Source: Methanomassiliicoccaceae archaeon (GTDB taxonomy: Archaea > Thermoplasmatota > Thermoplasmata > Methanomassiliicoccales > Methanomethylophilaceae). From it: 24,733 nt of DNA. Positions 22,163-24,733 of this stretch are shown one piece after another. Positions within the stretch are counted from its first letter, which is position 1. Each line of letters starts with the position of its first letter. Location of the stretch: positions 3 through 24,735 of the forward strand of contig WRNI01000004.1 in assembly GCA_009776695.1 (NCBI GenBank). Direction: 5' to 3'. The notes under the pieces are model-generated. The model saw only the letters and a program-made list of their open reading frames with translations, ran no database searches and was not told where the DNA came from. The translations under genes and the position numbers were made by a program.

Positions 22163-23728
22163 TCATACCGTATATGTGGGAAATCTCTCCAGATCTGTAT
22201 GCGGCAGGAACAGCGATGATGTGTACTCGTCGGAGAACAGCGGATCGGAACTGAGGTCCGCGTATGTCGTCCTGAGGAACACATCCTTTATCCTTTCCCG
22301 TACGGGCGACGAGAGCAGCGCCTGTTTCGCTCCCGCCAGCGATGCGTTACCGAGATATACGAACCGTTCTCTCGGGACGTCCGGCAGAAGTCCTATTGCG
22401 ATCGCGCTCTCGGTGTTTATGAAATTCCCGAAACCGCCGGCGATGTATATTTTCTTTACATCGTTGATATTAATGCCCAACCCTCTTGTCAACGACGCGG
22501 ATGCCGCATATATCGCCGCTTTCGTCATTATTGCGTTGTGTATGTCGTCCTCGCTTATCACAACGCCCTCGGTTATTTCGATCGTTCTCACTTCTCCTCC
22601 TGATGCCGATGCCTTGTCCGTGAACTTTCCTTTCTTGTCGATAAGTCCGTTCAGGAACAGCTGCGCGATGATGTCTATCAGACCGGAGCCGCATATCCCC
22701 TTCGGACATGTTCCGCCTATGACGGTGTACTCAAAGTCACCTTTTCCGTTTATCATGAAGCTGTCTATCGCGCCGGGCCTCGCCATCATGCCCGATGTCA
22801 TCTTGCCGCCCTCGAACGCCGGTCCAGCGGATGACGAGCAGACGAGCATCATATCCTTGTTTCCTAACGCGACCTCACCGTTAGTGCCCACATCGATCAG
22901 TAACGAAAGTTCTTCGTCCCTGTCCATCTCCGCGTTTATTATGTCGGACATCACATCGCCGCCCACGTACGCGGCGGGGCACGGCATGCATATCACCTTT
23001 GCGTTACCGTTCACGCGAAGGCCGCTCTCCTTTCCCGTTATTTCCGATTCTTTGACGACCGCTTCGTAAGGAGGCCTGCGTATGGGCGACGGGTCGATAC
23101 CGAGGAACAGATGGACCATCGTTGTGTTGCCTGAAATGTAGACCGCGTTTATATCGTCCTTTGTGAACGCGTTCCCTTCGAACGAGTCCGCGAGATCGTT
23201 TATCGTCCCGATGACCAGTCCCCTCAGCTCATCCGTGCCGCCCTCGCCCGCGTACTCGATCCTTGAAAGAACGTCGTCTCCGCGCACGCCCTGACGATTG
23301 TATCCCGATGCTGCGTAAAGGTCTATGCCGTTGCTCATGTCGACGAGAGCAACGGCCACTGTTGTTGTGCCGATATCGACGGCGAGACCGTAATTGTTCC
23401 TCGCGGCGGACACAACAATAGGCGAAAGATCGTCCACCCTTATCCTTCTGTGGTCGCTGGAAGCTATTATCTTGCCTTCGTCCACAGGTATCGATATGTC
23501 TGTATCGTTAACTATCGGGGTCTGGCATGCCAGCACTCTCGTCAGATTGCACTGATCGCCCGTAGCGGGAATTGACATCACCACGTTGCAGCGCCCGCAC
23601 CTTCCGTTGCCGTTGCACGGCAGCTTTATCGGAACGCCGGCGTCCTTTGCGGCATCGGATATTAACGTTCCGTTCTCGACCTCCGCGTGAACGCCGAACG
23701 GAAGGAATCTTACTTTGTGCTTTGCCAT
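22163..23728 (-). CDS. Reductive activator of corrinoid protein (RACo/AcsV-like)
   Basis: 521 residues from ATG 23728, chosen because GGAGTGA lies four bases before it; the frame extends 12 codons further without support. The N-terminal [2Fe-2S] ferredoxin domain has CNGNGRCGRC and ACQT (Cys37, Cys43, Cys46, Cys67). The rest is an ASKHA ATPase of the DUF4445 type with DIGTTTVAVALVDM, AVYISGNTTMVHLFLG and IDVGTNGEVALG phosphate-binding loops and a C-terminal IAGGFG motif. RACo uses ATP to return inactive Co(II) corrinoid of the CFeSP to Co(I). It is somewhat shorter than the acetogen protein of about 630 residues as I recall, mainly in the linker. It heads the minus-strand operon with the methionine-synthase-like gene and cooC. 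Confidence 0.9.
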   Translation of the reverse strand: MAKHKVRFLPFGVHAEVENGTLISDAAKDAGVPIKLPCNGNGRCGRCNVVMSIPATGDQCNLTRVLACQTPIVNDTDISIPVDEGKIIASSDHRRIRVDDLSPIVVSAARNNYGLAVDIGTTTVAVALVDMSNGIDLYAASGYNRQGVRGDDVLSRIEYAGEGGTDELRGLVIGTINDLADSFEGNAFTKDDINAVYISGNTTMVHLFLGIDPSPIRRPPYEAVVKESEITGKESGLRVNGNAKVICMPCPAAYVGGDVMSDIINAEMDRDEELSLLIDVGTNGEVALGNKDMMLVCSSSAGPAFEGGKMTSGMMARPGAIDSFMINGKGDFEYTVIGGTCPKGICGSGLIDIIAQLFLNGLIDKKGKFTDKASASGGEVRTIEITEGVVISEDDIHNAIMTKAAIYAASASLTRGLGININDVKKIYIAGGFGNFINTESAIAIGLLPDVPRERFVYLGNASLAGAKQALLSSPVRERIKDVFLRTTYADLSSDPLFSDEYTSSLFLPHTDLERFPTYTV

Positions 23729-23761
23729 CGTATCACTCCGAACACTGACTAATCGGAACGG

Positions 23762-23774
23762 CAATATACAAACT
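23762..23774 (-). promoter_or_regulatory. TATA box of the RACo-led operon
   Basis: On the minus strand TTTGTATATTGCC lies 34-46 bases before ATG 23728, leaving a short leader that contains the GGAGTGA ribosome-binding site. Confidence 0.5.
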
Positions 23775-23827
23775 GTTGCCTCGGAATGTGTTTTAAGCAG
23801 AGGGCCGGGCGCGATACGGCAATGATA

Positions 23828-24733
23828 TCACTTAAGGACCACCCAGCCGCCGCCCCTGTCGCTGCCTTTGCGTTCTATTATTCCTTTTTCTTTCAGAGCG
23901 TTCAATTTTCTGAAGACCGTCCTGCGGTCCTTTCCGATGCTTTCCGCGATCTGCCCCGCGGTCATCGACCCGTCCTCTTTAAGCCGCTTCAGAACATTGA
24001 ATTCACATTCCCTCATCAGGAAGAACGTCCCCTCGGAGATGTGCGACGGCCTGAAGAATCGGAACGTGAATCCGCGCTCGTCGTTGCGATACGCATAATC
24101 TACCTTCTTCTCCCTGCATTCCGATATGACCTTTTGGAAACCCGTTCCGAACGCTTCGATCATATTGCATCTGAACATGAACTCCGCGATCACGGGATTC
24201 TTGAGCACCGATCTTTTCTCTCCGGTGAGATATTCCTCCGGAACGACGCCCCGAGGAAGACGCCCGGGGTTGTACATCTCTATCCGGTCCGGCGTGATGT
24301 CTATCTCATGCGCCGTGGACCTGTTACCGTACCATGCGTGGACGAAAGAATTCACAACGATCTCGCGTATCGCGTCCACAGGGACCTCGGGGATGTCCGT
24401 GCGGAACAGGTCTGAGAACTCTGCCCTCCAGTTCATATGCTCTTTGATGTAGGTCTGAGCTTTCTGTATGCATTCGATCATGTTCCCGCGGTAGTGATCC
24501 ATGTCCAGGAACGTGCGGCGGGAGTTCGTGGCGAACACTGCCAGTTTCAGCAATATCGGTCTTTGCTTGGAAAGCAGGAGGAAGCCTGCGTTCGTCAGGC
24601 GTCCGTTCGCCGACAGCCCCATCTTCTCCAGGAAATGTTCCTTGTCCAGCTCTCCGATGATACGTTTGCTTTTGACACCTTCGTTATAGCATGAGAGCAA
24701 CGTCTCGTCGTTCACGTCGTCCGTTGTATGCTC
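23828..24733 (-). CDS. AlbA_2/RecG-like ATPase-domain regulator, 5' end outside the window
   Basis: At least 301 codons; the frame runs open to the window edge, so the N-terminus, where an AlbA_2 (Schlafen-type) domain is expected, is missing. Visible parts are LTNAGFLLLSKQ, the GHKL-type ATPase-like segment DAIREIVVNSFVHAWYG...IEMYNPGRLPRGVVPEEY, the NPVIAEFMFRCNMIEAFGTGFQKV segment, and a C-terminal winged helix SMTAGQIAESIGKDRRTVFRKLNALKEKGIIERKG. Genes of this layout are usually annotated as transcriptional regulators or RecG-like helicases, but they are not RecG. The biological role is unclear. It is encoded on the same strand and 99 bases upstream of the RACo start; cotranscription is possible but a TATA box lies between. 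Confidence 0.85.
   Translation of the reverse strand, partial: EHTTDDVNDETLLSCYNEGVKSKRIIGELDKEHFLEKMGLSANGRLTNAGFLLLSKQRPILLKLAVFATNSRRTFLDMDHYRGNMIECIQKAQTYIKEHMNWRAEFSDLFRTDIPEVPVDAIREIVVNSFVHAWYGNRSTAHEIDITPDRIEMYNPGRLPRGVVPEEYLTGEKRSVLKNPVIAEFMFRCNMIEAFGTGFQKVISECREKKVDYAYRNDERGFTFRFFRPSHISEGTFFLMRECEFNVLKRLKEDGSMTAGQIAESIGKDRRTVFRKLNALKEKGIIERKGSDRGGGWVVLK

Noticed and set aside
22098..23069. 323-codon plus-strand frame opposite the RACo-like gene
   Set aside because: Shadow frame; the minus strand holds ferredoxin and ATPase motifs throughout.

Overview
The window looks archaeal. Genes are preceded by TATA-like boxes about 25-40 bases upstream, translation signals are GGTGA/GGAG with frequent TTG or GTG starts, and the single tRNA gene (Leu, UAA) appears to carry a short intron next to the anticodon. 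Gene content (a tetraether-synthase-like radical SAM protein, a UroD-fold corrinoid methyltransferase, a DUF5654 membrane protein, Panacea toxin-antitoxin pairs) suggests Thermoplasmatota, possibly near Methanomassiliicoccales. That placement is an inference; no marker gene here proves it.

Layout. 1-592: no convincing gene. 593-2041: PaaK-type adenylate-forming enzyme. 2042-2592: gene-free stretch with three tandem-repeat families and a strong hairpin. 2593-3963 (-): radical SAM protein. About 3964-5830: an A/T-rich accessory island with inverted repeats and a three-gene operon (TIGR04255-like, unknown, HEPN-like). It abuts a truncated toxin gene whose Panacea antitoxin (5922-6464, -) survives. 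6622-8195 (-): UroD-fold methyltransferase plus a small partner, with three copies of a 9-bp motif upstream. 8443-9683 (-): PPC/DUF296, a small hypothetical and DUF5654. 9813-10698 (+): an intact Panacea plus MazF/PemK-like pair, paralogous to the broken one. 10707-10811 (-): tRNA-Leu. 10884-12752 (-): ABC exporter with a 31-residue membrane peptide. 12923-18956 (+): zinc-ribbon protein, ACT-domain protein, acetyl-CoA synthase (ACS) and both subunits of the corrinoid iron-sulfur protein (CFeSP). 19129-20253 (+): DUF1016 nuclease-like protein. 20347-23728 (-): CooC-type nickel ATPase, core methionine-synthase-like protein and corrinoid activator (RACo/AcsV-like). 23828-24733 (-): 5'-truncated AlbA/RecG-like regulator.

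The main result is the 13.6-23.7 kb region. It holds ACS, CFeSP, the corrinoid re-activator, the nickel-insertion ATPase and a MetE-core (MesB/MesC-like) methionine synthase. It has no CO dehydrogenase and no methyl-pterin:CFeSP methyltransferase. The simplest reading is an incomplete Wood-Ljungdahl module that takes the methyl group of acetyl-CoA, passes it to CFeSP and then to homocysteine, making methionine without folate or methanopterin and releasing CO. A comparable incomplete pathway is known from Dehalococcoides. The ACS is the full-length 729-residue form typical of bacteria, not the shorter archaeal CdhC, so bacterial origin by transfer is likely. An ACT-domain protein heads the operon and could be an amino-acid sensor for it.
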